From Tenacibaculum aquimarinum (GTDB taxonomy: Bacteria; Bacteroidota; Bacteroidia; Flavobacteriales; Flavobacteriaceae), in the NCBI RefSeq assembly GCF_022478115.1, contig NZ_JAKGSC010000002.1, forward strand, positions 248,001 to 312,000: DNA of 64,000 nt, written 5' to 3'. A program made the translations under genes and the position numbers. Positions 53,637 to 62,406 of the stretch are shown piece by piece. Within the stretch, counting starts at the first letter, position 1, and each line of letters opens with the position of its first letter. Under the pieces are notes generated by a model. That model was not told the DNA's origin. It made no database searches and saw only the letters and a program-made list of their open reading frames with translations.

Positions 53637-55093
53637 CGGTTTTTATTAACGTGTACGGCTAATATTTTACTTTTTTCAGCTACTACAGCAGGATGTTTTT
53701 TATGGCCCCAAATTTTATCTCTAGCTAACTTGGCACTTCTTTTTAAATCTACTATTGGTAATGGATAATCTACACCAATAGTTACGCCACTAAATGTTTG
53801 TTCCATAACACTCATAGTCCAAGGCTCGTGTATGTATGCTTTAGGAACATTTTCTAATTCAGGAATCCATTTTTTTATAAATATTCCATCAGGATCGTGC
53901 TCTTCAGAGTTTTTAACAGGGTTGTAAAGTCGTACTGTATTAATTCCGGTTGTACCGGCTTGCATTTGAAATTGAGGATAATGTATACCTGGTTCATAAT
54001 CTAAAAATTGACAAGCTAAATGGTACACACCATCTCTCCAATCTTGATCTAGATTTAATGTGAAAAAAGAAACAAGCATGGCTCGCATTCTAAAATTAAT
54101 CCATCCTGTTTGTTCAACTGCACGCATACAAGCATCTATAATAGGAAAGCCTGTTTGTCCTGTTTTCCAGGCTTTAATAAAAGATTCATTCTTTTGATGC
54201 TCTAATAATTCATATCCCTTATTTATACAAAGAGTTTCGTAACTACATGCTACTTCAAACTTTTGAATGAAATGGCAATGCCAATGTAAACGCGTTAACA
54301 TTCCTGAAAAAGCCTTATCGTTTGCAGTTCCATTAGGGTGCGTACCAACAAATTGAAAAACTTGCTTAATACTAATATTTCCCCAAGCTAAATAGGGAGA
54401 TAATCTACTACAAGCTATTCTACTTTCGCTAGGTTTAGAGATATGTCTGTGATAATTAAAACCTCTTTTTTTAGTAAAAGAGATAAGATATTTCCAAGCA
54501 TTTTCTTCTCCAGCTGGTTGATAGTGTTTAGGATACTCTTCTAAATTTTTAACTAATTCTTTTGGCAATATAAATTCGTGCTGAATTGGTTTTAATATAG
54601 AAATTGAATAATTATTTTTTAAAATAGGAGAGTGCATTGTAGCATGCCACCTTTTATTCCAAGTATCTCTATTTTTAAGCCCTCTTATAATACCATCTCG
54701 CTGGCTTTCTTGCCAAATAATTTTATTATTGATACAAAACTGTTTAATCTTCTTATCACGTTTCCACGTTATATTTGTACCACTTTCTTGATAACTAAAA
54801 ATGTGTTTAATGTTATATTTATTATTCAGAAAATTAAAAATAGTAACAGCTTCTCCATAAAAAACAGTAACATTTCTACTATATTTTTTTAAAGTTTTAT
54901 TAAGTGCTTTTATAGAGTGATAAACAAACTTTAAATGTCTTGGACTTGTATCTGGATATTCAATTATTTCAGGCTCAAAAAGGTATATAATTATATAAGG
55001 TATACCCGTTTGTTCTGCTTTAAATAAAGGTTCGTGATCTTGCAATCTTAAATCACGTTTTAACCAAACTATATTGATGTCTTTTTTATTCAA
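53633..55093 (-). CDS. Cryptochrome/deoxyribodipyrimidine photolyase family protein
   Basis: A 486-residue flavoprotein. The N-terminal alpha/beta domain begins [18 protein letters not shown] and could hold an antenna cofactor. The C-terminal FAD domain has [52 protein letters not shown] and [10 protein letters not shown]. The usual DNxxWQW-type stretch is replaced by [18 protein letters not shown], seen in the plant-cryptochrome-like bacterial clade rather than in classic CPD photolyase I. It absorbs blue light to repair pyrimidine dimers or to signal; which one cannot be decided here. Third gene of the light operon. Confidence 0.9.
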   Translation of the reverse strand: MNKKDINIVWLKRDLRLQDHEPLFKAEQTGIPYIIIYLFEPEIIEYPDTSPRHLKFVYHSIKALNKTLKKYSRNVTVFYGEAVTIFNFLNNKYNIKHIFSYQESGTNITWKRDKKIKQFCINNKIIWQESQRDGIIRGLKNRDTWNKRWHATMHSPILKNNYSISILKPIQHEFILPKELVKNLEEYPKHYQPAGEENAWKYLISFTKKRGFNYHRHISKPSESRIACSRLSPYLAWGNISIKQVFQFVGTHPNGTANDKAFSGMLTRLHWHCHFIQKFEVACSYETLCINKGYELLEHQKNESFIKAWKTGQTGFPIIDACMRAVEQTGWINFRMRAMLVSFFTLNLDQDWRDGVYHLACQFLDYEPGIHYPQFQMQAGTTGINTVRLYNPVKNSEEHDPDGIFIKKWIPELENVPKAYIHEPWTMSVMEQTFSGVTIGVDYPLPIVDLKRSAKLARDKIWGHKKHPAVVAEKSKILAVHVNKNR

Positions 55094-55144
55094 AATAAGA
55101 TTATATGAGAAATATTTAATGGTTAAACACCTTATTATTTATAG

Positions 55145-55453
55145 TTAACGTTTACTAATTCTATTACCAGAAATTGCTTTTTGTCTAGTACACTTAAAAC
55201 GAGTAATATCGCCGTTTCGTTTTTTTAAATGTTTTGTACTTACACCGCTATTAACACGTTTTCGCCAACGTTTAAAACTAGATTCTTTAAGGTTTCCACG
55301 CATTAACTTTATAATATCCTTTTCAGGAATGCCAAATTGAAATAATATGGCTTCAAAAGGAGTACGATCTTCCCACGCCATTTCTAAAATACGGTCTAGC
55401 TGCATTTCTGTAAAATTCTTTTCTCTTAAAATATCTAAACTACTTTTTCCCAT
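55145..55453 (-). CDS. TIGR03643-like small protein
   Basis: A 102-residue basic protein. The N-terminal half (MQLDRILEMAWEDRTPFEAI, GIPEKDIIKLMR) looks like a helix-turn-helix-type fold, and the C-terminal half is Arg/Lys-rich (SFKRWRKRVNSG, KHLKKRNGDITRFKC). It matches the family TIGR03643 that travels with photolyase genes in marine bacteria. The start overlaps the end of the DUF2452 gene by 19 bp. A DNA-binding or accessory repair role is possible but unproven. Confidence 0.8.
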   Translation of the reverse strand: MGKSSLDILREKNFTEMQLDRILEMAWEDRTPFEAILFQFGIPEKDIIKLMRGNLKESSFKRWRKRVNSGVSTKHLKKRNGDITRFKCTRQKAISGNRISKR

Positions 55454-55839
55454 ATCTGATCTGAATTTAAGTAAAAGCTTCCTAATGATTTAAATTTCCA
55501 TTCAGTTGGTGCTATAATTGATAAAAAAGAATCACCATTATCTCGTTTGTATAAATGATAATGTTGCCCAATAATAGGTTCAAAAGTAAACTTAGAATCG
55601 TATATTAATTTATTATATTCTAACTCTTGCATTAATTGGGCGTATTGTTCCTTAATTTCTAGAAACTTAGTTTGAACTTTATGATTTAGTTTATTAATAC
55701 TTCTCTTTTTCCAAGCCACAGTATCTGTTGTTGTAATTACAGGAGCACTAACATTTGTTCCGTATGGTTTTAAATGTGCATCATACTTTTTAGTTTCTAA
55801 ATTATAAACAACGTTATCTGGTTTTTTCTCTACTGCCAT
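55435..55839 (-). CDS. DUF2452 domain protein
   Basis: A 134-residue protein beginning MAVEKKPDNVVYNLETKKYD with a helical centre (NKLNHKVQTKFLEIKEQYAQ) and a C-terminal beta-rich part (PIIGQHYHLYKRDNGDSFLS, then SIIAPTEWKF). It matches DUF2452, whose members occur beside photolyase and TIGR03643 genes. It is the first gene of the light operon. Function unknown. A short overlapping upstream ORF (17 codons, ATG near 55867) is present, but its meaning is unclear. Confidence 0.82.
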   Translation of the reverse strand: MAVEKKPDNVVYNLETKKYDAHLKPYGTNVSAPVITTTDTVAWKKRSINKLNHKVQTKFLEIKEQYAQLMQELEYNKLIYDSKFTFEPIIGQHYHLYKRDNGDSFLSIIAPTEWKFKSLGSFYLNSDQIWEKVV

Positions 55840-56356
55840 ACTCTTTTAATATTTCTAATTGTTTCATAAATTCTTAAATCTAATATCTTTAGCATAATAT
55901 TGATTATACTTTTTTACTTGATTGTTCTATTTACTGTATGGTAAATATACAAAATTGTTTATGTTTTTAAATAAAACGTTAAACAAAATATAATATATAT
56001 AATAATTTTAAATAACAACAAATGGTGATTTTAGTAAATTGTAATTAAAAAAACATGGAGAAATCCATATATAACTAGTACTTAATTTAAAAACGAAAGT
56101 TTCTCTAGAATAACGTATTTCAAATCGCACAAAAGCGCTATTTCACTAATTGACATAAAATGTACTATAATGTTCTGCGTTATGTTACTTTGCTTTGGTA
56201 AAAAGCGAGATTACTACCTCAAATTTTCTTAATTTTTTTCTTCTAAAATCTTTCTTTAAAAATGTAATTTAATACGCTTTTTACGAAACGACGAAAGGAG
56301 TGAAGTGGGAATGTGCATGGAATGGTTTTTATATTTTATATATTTGTTAAAAAAAA
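55840..56356. other. 517-bp gene-free stretch with one copy of a dispersed repeat
   Basis: No ORF with coding character was found. It separates the light operon from the truncated regulator gene. Repeat copy A lies at 56121-56171, inside weak ATAACG/CGTTAT ends (56110-56115 and 56178-56183). The sequence closer to 56356 includes an aaaggagtgaagtggga stretch but no usable start for the following ORF. Confidence 0.6.
56121..56171 (+). repeat. Dispersed repeat, copy A
   Basis: CAAATCGCACAAAAGCGCTA and the following TTTCACTAATTGACATAAAA, TGTACTATAAT match copy B at 63359-63411 at about 45 of 53 positions, in the same orientation. Both copies lie in gene-free DNA, 7.2 kb apart, around a set of damaged genes. 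Confidence 0.75.
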
Positions 56357-58135
56357 TTGTTGATTAACCAAAAATCCATAGCAGTACTCCCTTTTGTTAA
56401 TATGAGTAATGATATTGATAACGAATATTTTTGTGATGGTATAACTGAAGAAATAATAAATGCCTTAACAAAGATAAAAGGCTTAAAAGTTATCGCAAGA
56501 ACGTCTTCTTTTGCATTTAAAAATAAAAACATTGACGTTCGGCATATTGGCAATCAATTAGGTGTGGCAACTGTTTTAGAAGGAAACGTACGAAAATCAG
56601 GCAATAGAATTCGTATAACTGGACAGTTGATTGACACAAAAGATGGAACACGCTATTGGTCTAAAAAATTTGATAGAGAATTAATAGACATATTTGATTT
56701 GGAAGATGAGATTAGTCTTGATATAGCGGATGAAATCCGAAAGCAATTTGGGCACTTTGATGTTCAGGATCATTTAATAAAGCAACCAACGAATAACATT
56801 GATGCTTATCAATTGTTTTTAAAAGGTCGTTCATTGCAATTAAAATGGACGCCAGAAAGCATAAATAAAGCAATATCTTATTATAATAAAGCTATTGCCT
56901 TAGATAAAAATTATGCAAAAGCTTATTATGGCAATTTACAAGGCTATGGTTTATTGGCAATGTGGGGTTATATGCCGTACCAAGAAGCTATGGAGTTAGC
57001 CATTAGTAATTTGTTAATTGCCAAAGAAATAGACAAAACATTGCCCGAATATCCGCTCTCTTTTGTTGGGAAGTTTTTTTGGGGTGAATGGGATTTTAAA
57101 AATGCATACATACATATTAATAAAGTTTTAGATATTAATCCAAATCATATTGATGGATTAGAAGCTATGGCAGAACTTTGTATAGCTCATGGCTTTTTTG
57201 ATATGGCTTTGATTTATGCAAACAAATTATTAGAAGTAGATCCGCTCTCTGCCAATAATAATTACACATTAGCTCACATTTATTACTACCAAGGTCAATT
57301 TGATAAAGCTTTAGAAAATGTAAACTATGCGCTAACACTTAATTCTGAATTGGGCTTAGCCAATCATTTAAAATGTTTCTGTTTAATATGGCTTAACAGA
57401 AGAGAACAGTTTGAAGAATTTATATTGGATACTTCTTTACAAGAGGAGAAAAATTTATTATTCAAACTTATCAATAAAGATGATGTTGAAGTTCCTGAGG
57501 AAATGACTACAAAATGGATACAATCTCGTAACGAACAACAAATGGAAGTCCCTTATGATGTATTTATTTTGAGTAATTCAAATTATAAAGAAAAAGGATT
57601 TATCTACTTAAAAGAAATGATAGATCAAAGACGTGGGCAAGTTCTAAATTTCAGACAAGAACCTTTTTTACAAACGTTACATACTAACAAAGGTTTTTCA
57701 GAGTTGCATCAGTCAAATTTGTTTATTAAAGATCTTAAAAGCCATCAAAAAGAGGAAGAAAAATTAACGTCAATCATTTTAGATTCCCATCAAATAAAAA
57801 GTTTAAAAGAGGATTTACTTAGTTATTTTAAGGAAGATAAACCTTTTTTAAATCCGCAATTAAGTTTAAAGTCCGTGGCAAATGTTTTAGGATTAAATAC
57901 AAATAAAATTTCGTACTTAATTAATAAAGCATTTCTTCTTAATTTTAATGACTTTGTTAATTCTTATCGCTTAAGTCATTTTAAATCCATAGCACTAGAA
58001 TTAAAAAATTCTCATTTAACCATTCTTGGCTTAGCATATGATAGTGGTTTTAATTCTAAAAGTGTATTTAATGTCTATTTCAAAAGAATAGAGGGTATTA
58101 CACCTAGTAAATGGTTAAAGTCCAATACTATTTAA
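56357..58135 (+). CDS. TolB/FlgO-like, TPR, AraC-type regulator, 5'-truncated
   Basis: The ORF has 592 codons but no ATG at its start: an in-frame TAA lies three codons before TTG codons at 56357/56360. It opens directly in the conserved KSIAVLPFVNMSNDIDNEYF stretch of the FlgO/TolB-N-like domain (about 5-130; VLEGNVRKSGNRIRITGQLI). TPR-like repeats (about 140-340) and a C-terminal AraC HTH (about 490-590; LSLKSVANVLGLNTNKISYL and LTILGLAYDSGFNSKSVFNV) follow. Family members normally carry an extra N-terminal region, often a membrane anchor, which is missing here. It may be translated from TTG or may be a remnant. Confidence 0.75.
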   Translation: MLINQKSIAVLPFVNMSNDIDNEYFCDGITEEIINALTKIKGLKVIARTSSFAFKNKNIDVRHIGNQLGVATVLEGNVRKSGNRIRITGQLIDTKDGTRYWSKKFDRELIDIFDLEDEISLDIADEIRKQFGHFDVQDHLIKQPTNNIDAYQLFLKGRSLQLKWTPESINKAISYYNKAIALDKNYAKAYYGNLQGYGLLAMWGYMPYQEAMELAISNLLIAKEIDKTLPEYPLSFVGKFFWGEWDFKNAYIHINKVLDINPNHIDGLEAMAELCIAHGFFDMALIYANKLLEVDPLSANNNYTLAHIYYYQGQFDKALENVNYALTLNSELGLANHLKCFCLIWLNRREQFEEFILDTSLQEEKNLLFKLINKDDVEVPEEMTTKWIQSRNEQQMEVPYDVFILSNSNYKEKGFIYLKEMIDQRRGQVLNFRQEPFLQTLHTNKGFSELHQSNLFIKDLKSHQKEEEKLTSIILDSHQIKSLKEDLLSYFKEDKPFLNPQLSLKSVANVLGLNTNKISYLINKAFLLNFNDFVNSYRLSHFKSIALELKNSHLTILGLAYDSGFNSKSVFNVYFKRIEGITPSKWLKSNTI

Positions 58136-58421
58136 CAATAATTAAAACATTCAAATTTAAGTTTTAGAAGATTTACGCTTTCCTAAATTTTAGGTTTGAA
58201 AAATATTATATCCTAATACTCAACTTGGGTTAGCATAGTACTTTCAAAATTCAACCAACTTGTTTTTTTAATTCATGACTTCGTTCGAAATTATAATTTT
58301 GGACGATTAGTGTCTTTTTATGTCTCAAATTTGCATACTCAAAAGAATAGTAATCAATTAAAAAAAAACAATGACTCTAATTAAAAATGACCATTTAAAA
58401 CAATCAATAAACAAGCAAATC
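58136..58421. other. Gene-free AT-rich spacer
   Basis: 286 bp between the truncated regulator and the chimeric pseudogene. No ORF, terminator or clear repeat was seen. Confidence 0.5.
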
Positions 58422-58701
58422 ATGAAAAATATTTTAGTAAAGACGGTTTGTATAGCTTTTGCATAAGTATCTAGTATATCAGGAGGTGGAGCAATTATTG
58501 CTACAAATTCAACTGTAATTAAAGATGTTGAGGACTTATACAATTGTTGGTGGGAATCCTGCTAAAGCCATCAGAAAGCAATTTTCAGAAGAGGTAATTG
58601 CAAAAATTTTAGAGCTGTAATGGTGGAATTGGGACATCGAAAAAATCACAAAGAGCATTCAGAACTTAACTGACAATAACATTGAGAAATTAATAGAATA
58701 A
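58422..58701 (+). pseudogene. Chimeric pseudogene: barrel-protein leader joined to xenobiotic acetyltransferase tail
   Basis: From ATG 58422 the frame reads MKNILVKTVCIAFA, stop, VSSI: this DNA resembles the leader of the barrel-protein gene at 59699 (AYVAFALVSSI). At about 58481 it switches to GGGAIIATNSTVIKDVE, the left-handed beta-helix end of a CatB/Vat-type xenobiotic acetyltransferase. A frameshift follows (near 58538), then YTIVGGNPAKAIRKQFSEEV, an in-frame TAA where Gln is expected, and WWNWDIEKITKSIQNL to a stop at 58699-58701. Three disruptions and a fusion of unrelated genes show decay after a deletion. Confidence 0.85.
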
Positions 58702-58707
58702 ATAATT

Positions 58708-59670
58708 ATGAAAACAGCAATTTATACATCTTATGGTTCGCCTGAGGTTATTCAAATTTTAGAAACGGAAAAACCATTGCCAAAATCGAATGAAGTTCTA
58801 GTGCAAATTAAAGCATCGTCCGTAACTCGTGCAGATACAATGATGAGAGCAGGAACACCCAAATTCGGGAGATTGTTTCTCGGTTTTTTCAAACCAAAGA
58901 ATACCTCACTAGGTACCGGTTTTTCAGGAATTATTGAATCAGTTGGTTCAGAAGTCACTCAATTTAAAATAGGAGATAAAATTTTTGGAGAAAAACTATT
59001 TAGTAATGGCACTAACACAGAATTTCTTTGTATTGCTGAGGATTCAATAATTGCGCTTAAACCTAATAACATATCACATCAATGGGCTGCGCCTGTTTGT
59101 GATGGTTTTCTAACCTCTTATAACTTTTTAAAAGACATCGCAAACATTCAACAAGGACAACATATTTTAATAAATGGTGCTTCAGGAAGTTTGGGAACTG
59201 CCGCAGTTCAAATAGCAAAAATTAAGGGAGCTACAGTTACAGGAGTTTGTAGTACTAAGAATATTGAGTTGGTTAAATCTTTAGGAGTTGATTTTGTAAT
59301 CGACCATAAAAACGATGACTTCACAAAAAACAAGAATATGTATGATTTTATTTATGATTCGGTAGGAAAAACCAATTATAGTAAGTCCAAAAATGCTTTA
59401 AAATCTAATGGTCTATTTATAACACCAGTTTTAAGTCTAAATGTCTTGTACTATTCAATAAGTCATCCAAAAAAAGTAAAGTTTGCGGCTACAGGCCTAA
59501 AACAACCTGAGGAATTAAAACAATTATTTTTAGAATTAGTAGATTTTTTTGAGCAAAAAAGACTTGAGACGGTTATTGATAAAACCTACAACCTATCAGA
59601 AATTATAGAAGCTCATCATTATCTCGAAACTGGCCGAAAAGTAGGGAACATCGTCGTCATCAATCAATAA
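58708..59670 (+). CDS. Zinc-independent MDR-family NAD(P)-dependent alcohol dehydrogenase/quinone reductase
   Basis: A 320-residue medium-chain dehydrogenase/reductase. The N-terminal GroES-like domain has SVTRADTMMRAGTP and GTGFSGIIESVGSEV. The Rossmann motif is ILINGASGSLGTAAVQIAK (about 152-170), whose Ala-Ser-Gly-Ser-Leu-Gly is typical of zeta-crystallin-like quinone reductases. No catalytic zinc cysteine cluster is present. It begins 6 bp after the chimeric pseudogene and is intact. The C-terminus is VGNIVVINQ, usual for the family. Confidence 0.92.
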   Translation: MKTAIYTSYGSPEVIQILETEKPLPKSNEVLVQIKASSVTRADTMMRAGTPKFGRLFLGFFKPKNTSLGTGFSGIIESVGSEVTQFKIGDKIFGEKLFSNGTNTEFLCIAEDSIIALKPNNISHQWAAPVCDGFLTSYNFLKDIANIQQGQHILINGASGSLGTAAVQIAKIKGATVTGVCSTKNIELVKSLGVDFVIDHKNDDFTKNKNMYDFIYDSVGKTNYSKSKNALKSNGLFITPVLSLNVLYYSISHPKKVKFAATGLKQPEELKQLFLELVDFFEQKRLETVIDKTYNLSEIIEAHHYLETGRKVGNIVVINQ

Positions 59671-59698
59671 TAATTCATTAATCAAAAAACGAACAATT

Positions 59699-60316
59699 AT
59701 GAAATCAATAAAAATGAAAACAATAAAAAAACAAATGGTATTAAGAATGGCTTATGTAGCCTTTGCATTAGTATCTAGTATAACATACGCACAAAACACA
59801 AATCTAGAAACTACAACACAAAGAGATGGCTTCATCTTCGAATTTGTAGTAGGTGGAGGCATTATCAGTATAGAAGATAGTGCAGGTATTCAAACATTTG
59901 ACAAATCTCAAGGAACATTTGTTTTTCCAGATTTAAAATTTGGCTACATGTTAAACGACAAACTCGCTATTACTCTTTCAATGCCAGGAAACATTTATGA
60001 ATTTCAGGATAATGACAGGAACTTTGGAGGGTTCATTCCCTCTGTACAATATTGGGTAAAAGATAGATGGTGGATTCATGGAGGAATTGGTTTAGGAATA
60101 GATTCGCCAGCACTTTATGATATTAAAGACAATGTAAATGACGATTGGAACTTTGGTTGTGCTGTTATGGCGAGTACAGGTTACGAAATTTACAAAAAGA
60201 AAAACTTCGCGCTTAATGTTCAGTCTAAGTTAGTTCTTGGTCGTGCGTCTTTAGATGGAGATGCACATAGAGATGCTATAATCTTTAATATAGGATTAGG
60301 GTTTAGTTGGTTGTAA
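59699..60316 (+). CDS. Outer-membrane beta-barrel-like protein, unknown function
   Basis: A 205-residue protein with a signal peptide ending at ITYAQN (about residue 32). An ATG six codons in (MKTIKKQM) may be the real start. The mature part shows alternating beta-strand-like sequence (FEFVVGGGIISIEDS, LKFGYMLNDKLAITLSM, YWVKDRWWIHGGIGLG) and ends IIFNIGLGFSWL, an aromatic-rich barrel-type end. No family is recognised with certainty. The leader of the gene is duplicated in the chimeric pseudogene 1.2 kb upstream. Confidence 0.7.
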   Translation: MKSIKMKTIKKQMVLRMAYVAFALVSSITYAQNTNLETTTQRDGFIFEFVVGGGIISIEDSAGIQTFDKSQGTFVFPDLKFGYMLNDKLAITLSMPGNIYEFQDNDRNFGGFIPSVQYWVKDRWWIHGGIGLGIDSPALYDIKDNVNDDWNFGCAVMASTGYEIYKKKNFALNVQSKLVLGRASLDGDAHRDAIIFNIGLGFSWL

Positions 60317-60371
60317 GGTTTAATAATAAACTTTCCTGAATTCACAAAACTATTAAAAATTCTTTACATTT

Positions 60372-60506
60372 ATGAATACAAAAACATTACAAAAGCTAGG
60401 AGGATTCTGCTCGATTTCACTTGGATTAATCTACATCGCAGCGTTTATAGTTTATGGAGGAATATTAGATTTCCCAAAAGCAGGCGCTACTGAAATTGAA
60501 AGATGA
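60372..60506 (+). pseudogene. Truncated membrane-protein gene (N-terminal 44 codons)
   Basis: ATG at 60372 opens MNTKTLQKLGGFCSISLGLI, then YIAAFIVYGGILDFPKAGAT and EIER, stop. This looks like the first membrane helix of a multi-pass protein of the kind often starting with LQKxGGxxxxxxGLxYI in Bacteroidota, cut after the first helix. The CPBP gene begins 28 bp later. It is too short to be a full member of that type and is best read as a remnant; a genuine single-helix peptide cannot be excluded. Confidence 0.6.
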
Positions 60507-60534
60507 CATTAAACAAACAAATCAATAAACCATT

Positions 60535-61389
60535 ATGTTAGAAAATATATCGGAACGAAAAGAAGCGTGGAAAACAATATTTTTGTTTCTTTTATTAGTT
60601 GTTATTCTTACTTCGCCTTTCCATTATGCAATAGTAAATTTATATCCTTCACGAATATATATTGGGGCAATAATGTGGTGTCCTGCGATAGCTGCGTTTA
60701 TCACTCTAAAAATAAAAGGGCGTAAAATTTCATCTCTAAATTGGAATTGGGGAGATTGGAAATACATTCGATTGTCTTATTTTATTCCAGCTTTATCAGG
60801 TATAATTACTTATATACTCATCTGGATTTTTGGATTTGGAAATTTAGCAAATGCAGAAGTTATTACTGAATGGGCTAAAGAATTGCAATTAATGGGAATA
60901 GGTACTTTAGACACCATACCTATTGTTGTAATAGCCATACTCTTGTTAGGAACTGTTGAAGTTATTAGGTCAGCCGCAACAACTTTAGGAGAAGAAATTG
61001 GTTGGAGAGGTTTTTTTATTTATGAATTAAGAAAAGTGCTTTCTTTTACTGGGATTTCTGTTTTTAGTGGAATTATTTGGGCAATTTGGCATTGGCCGTT
61101 GTTCGTTTACTATAGTAATAATGCCATATTAGAATTTTCAGCCTTTTTGACTACTTGTATTTTTATGTCGTTTACTATGACATACTGTACTTTTAAATCT
61201 AAAAGTCTGTGGCCAGCAGTAATTTTTCACGCAGTAAGTAATGTTTACATACAAAAAATAATGCCTCCTTTAACAACAAAAATTGAAGGAACAGAACATT
61301 GGCTTGGAGAAAATGGAATTATGTTTACAATTGTTACTTGCATTTTCGGAATTTACTTTTGGAGAAAAGCAATTAAAGAAAAATTATAA
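60535..61389 (+). CDS. CPBP-family intramembrane glutamic endopeptidase
   Basis: A 284-residue protein with about eight membrane helices. The Abi/CPBP motif 1 is GEEIGWRGFFIYELRK (Glu153, Glu154, Arg158); motif 2 is IWAIWHWPLFVYY (His186); motif 3 is VIFHAVSNVYIQ (His232). All catalytic residues are present. Members cut membrane-embedded peptides (CAAX-like processing, bacteriocin immunity in other phyla). It lies 145 bp from the barrel-protein gene with the truncated fragment in between. Confidence 0.92.
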   Translation: MLENISERKEAWKTIFLFLLLVVILTSPFHYAIVNLYPSRIYIGAIMWCPAIAAFITLKIKGRKISSLNWNWGDWKYIRLSYFIPALSGIITYILIWIFGFGNLANAEVITEWAKELQLMGIGTLDTIPIVVIAILLLGTVEVIRSAATTLGEEIGWRGFFIYELRKVLSFTGISVFSGIIWAIWHWPLFVYYSNNAILEFSAFLTTCIFMSFTMTYCTFKSKSLWPAVIFHAVSNVYIQKIMPPLTTKIEGTEHWLGENGIMFTIVTCIFGIYFWRKAIKEKL

Positions 61390-61400
61390 ATAAAGATAGA

Positions 61401-61790
61401 ATGTCACAAATAAAAATTTACGGATTAAGAACAAATTTAAAAGATATTAAATCTAAATTATCTGATATTATTCATAAGTGCGTAGTTGAATCATTGAGTT
61501 TTCCTAAAAACAAACGTGCACACAGGTTTATAAACCTTGAAAAAGAAGATTTCTTCTATCCAGAAGGTAGAACTGATGCATACATTATAATTGAGATAAT
61601 GATGATTACTGGAAGAACGGTTACAACCAAAAAGAATCTAATTAAAATGTTATTTAAAGAAATCCATAAGGATTTAAATATTTCAACAACTGATATAGAA
61701 ATATCAATAATTGAAAGTCCTGCAACTAATTGGGGATTTAGAGGGCAAACAGGCGATGAGGTTTCGTTAAATTATAAAATTGAAATCTAA
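61401..61790 (+). CDS. Tautomerase-superfamily protein without the N-terminal proline
   Basis: A 129-residue protein with the 4-oxalocrotonate tautomerase/MSAD pattern duplicated in one chain. RTDAYIIIEIMMITGRTVTT and ESPATNWGFRGQTGDEVSLN are the second-half signatures. In the superfamily, the residue after the initiator Met is a catalytic Pro. Here it is Ser (MSQIKIYG), and no internal Met-Pro is available, so classical tautomerase chemistry is unlikely. It is 11 bp after the CPBP gene and overlaps the GNAT gene start by one base. Confidence 0.78.
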   Translation: MSQIKIYGLRTNLKDIKSKLSDIIHKCVVESLSFPKNKRAHRFINLEKEDFFYPEGRTDAYIIIEIMMITGRTVTTKKNLIKMLFKEIHKDLNISTTDIEISIIESPATNWGFRGQTGDEVSLNYKIEI

Positions 61791-62290
61791 TGATTATTAA
61801 AAGTGACCAAAAAAAAGATTTTGAAACAATCTATGAAATCATAAATGATGCTTCAATAGCCTATAAAGGTATTATTCCTTCTGATAGATGGCAAGAACCG
61901 TATATGTCTAAAGAAGAATTAAAAAAACAAATAAATGAAGGTGTAGAATTTTGGAATTTTGAAGAAAGAAATAGTGTGTTAGGGGTAATGGGAATTCAGT
62001 TTAAAAAAGATGTTACTTTAATACGTCATGCTTATGTTAGAACCTTAGCAAGACAAAAAGGAATAGGAAGTAAATTATTAAATCAACTAATTAATCTGTC
62101 TGAGACACCAATTCTAATAGGCACGTGGGCTGATGCTTCTTGGGCTATTCGTTTTTATAAAAAAAACGGATTCAAAGTATTGCCAATAGCCGAAAAAGAT
62201 AAACTTTTGAAAATTTATTGGGATATTCCTAAACGACAAATAGAAACTTCTATAGTTTTAGCAAGCAATGATTGGAAAAGTTTTGAATAA
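61790..62290 (+). CDS. GNAT-family N-acetyltransferase
   Basis: A 166-residue acetyltransferase. Motif A is AYVRTLARQKGIGSKLLNQL, where Arg-Gln-x-Gly-x-Gly binds CoA pyrophosphate. ADASWAIRFYKKNGFKVLP is motif B with the usual FYxKxGF. The N-terminal part (ETIYEIINDASIAYKGIIPS) follows the family layout. The substrate is unknown. The ATG overlaps the tautomerase stop (TAATG), so both are made from one message. Confidence 0.93.
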   Translation: MIIKSDQKKDFETIYEIINDASIAYKGIIPSDRWQEPYMSKEELKKQINEGVEFWNFEERNSVLGVMGIQFKKDVTLIRHAYVRTLARQKGIGSKLLNQLINLSETPILIGTWADASWAIRFYKKNGFKVLPIAEKDKLLKIYWDIPKRQIETSIVLASNDWKSFE

Positions 62291-62406
62291 AAACTACCTA
62301 TAAAACAATATAAAATTAATTGTTTAATCTACATAAACAAGTCATCCTCTACATCGTTAGCAAACAATTAAAAAATAATCACATCTATTTGATAATAACC
62401 ATAAAT

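Noticed and set aside
62320..62406. Upstream ATG for the MORN protein
   Set aside because: It would bury a clear signal peptide 30 residues inside the protein; ATG 62407 is preferred.
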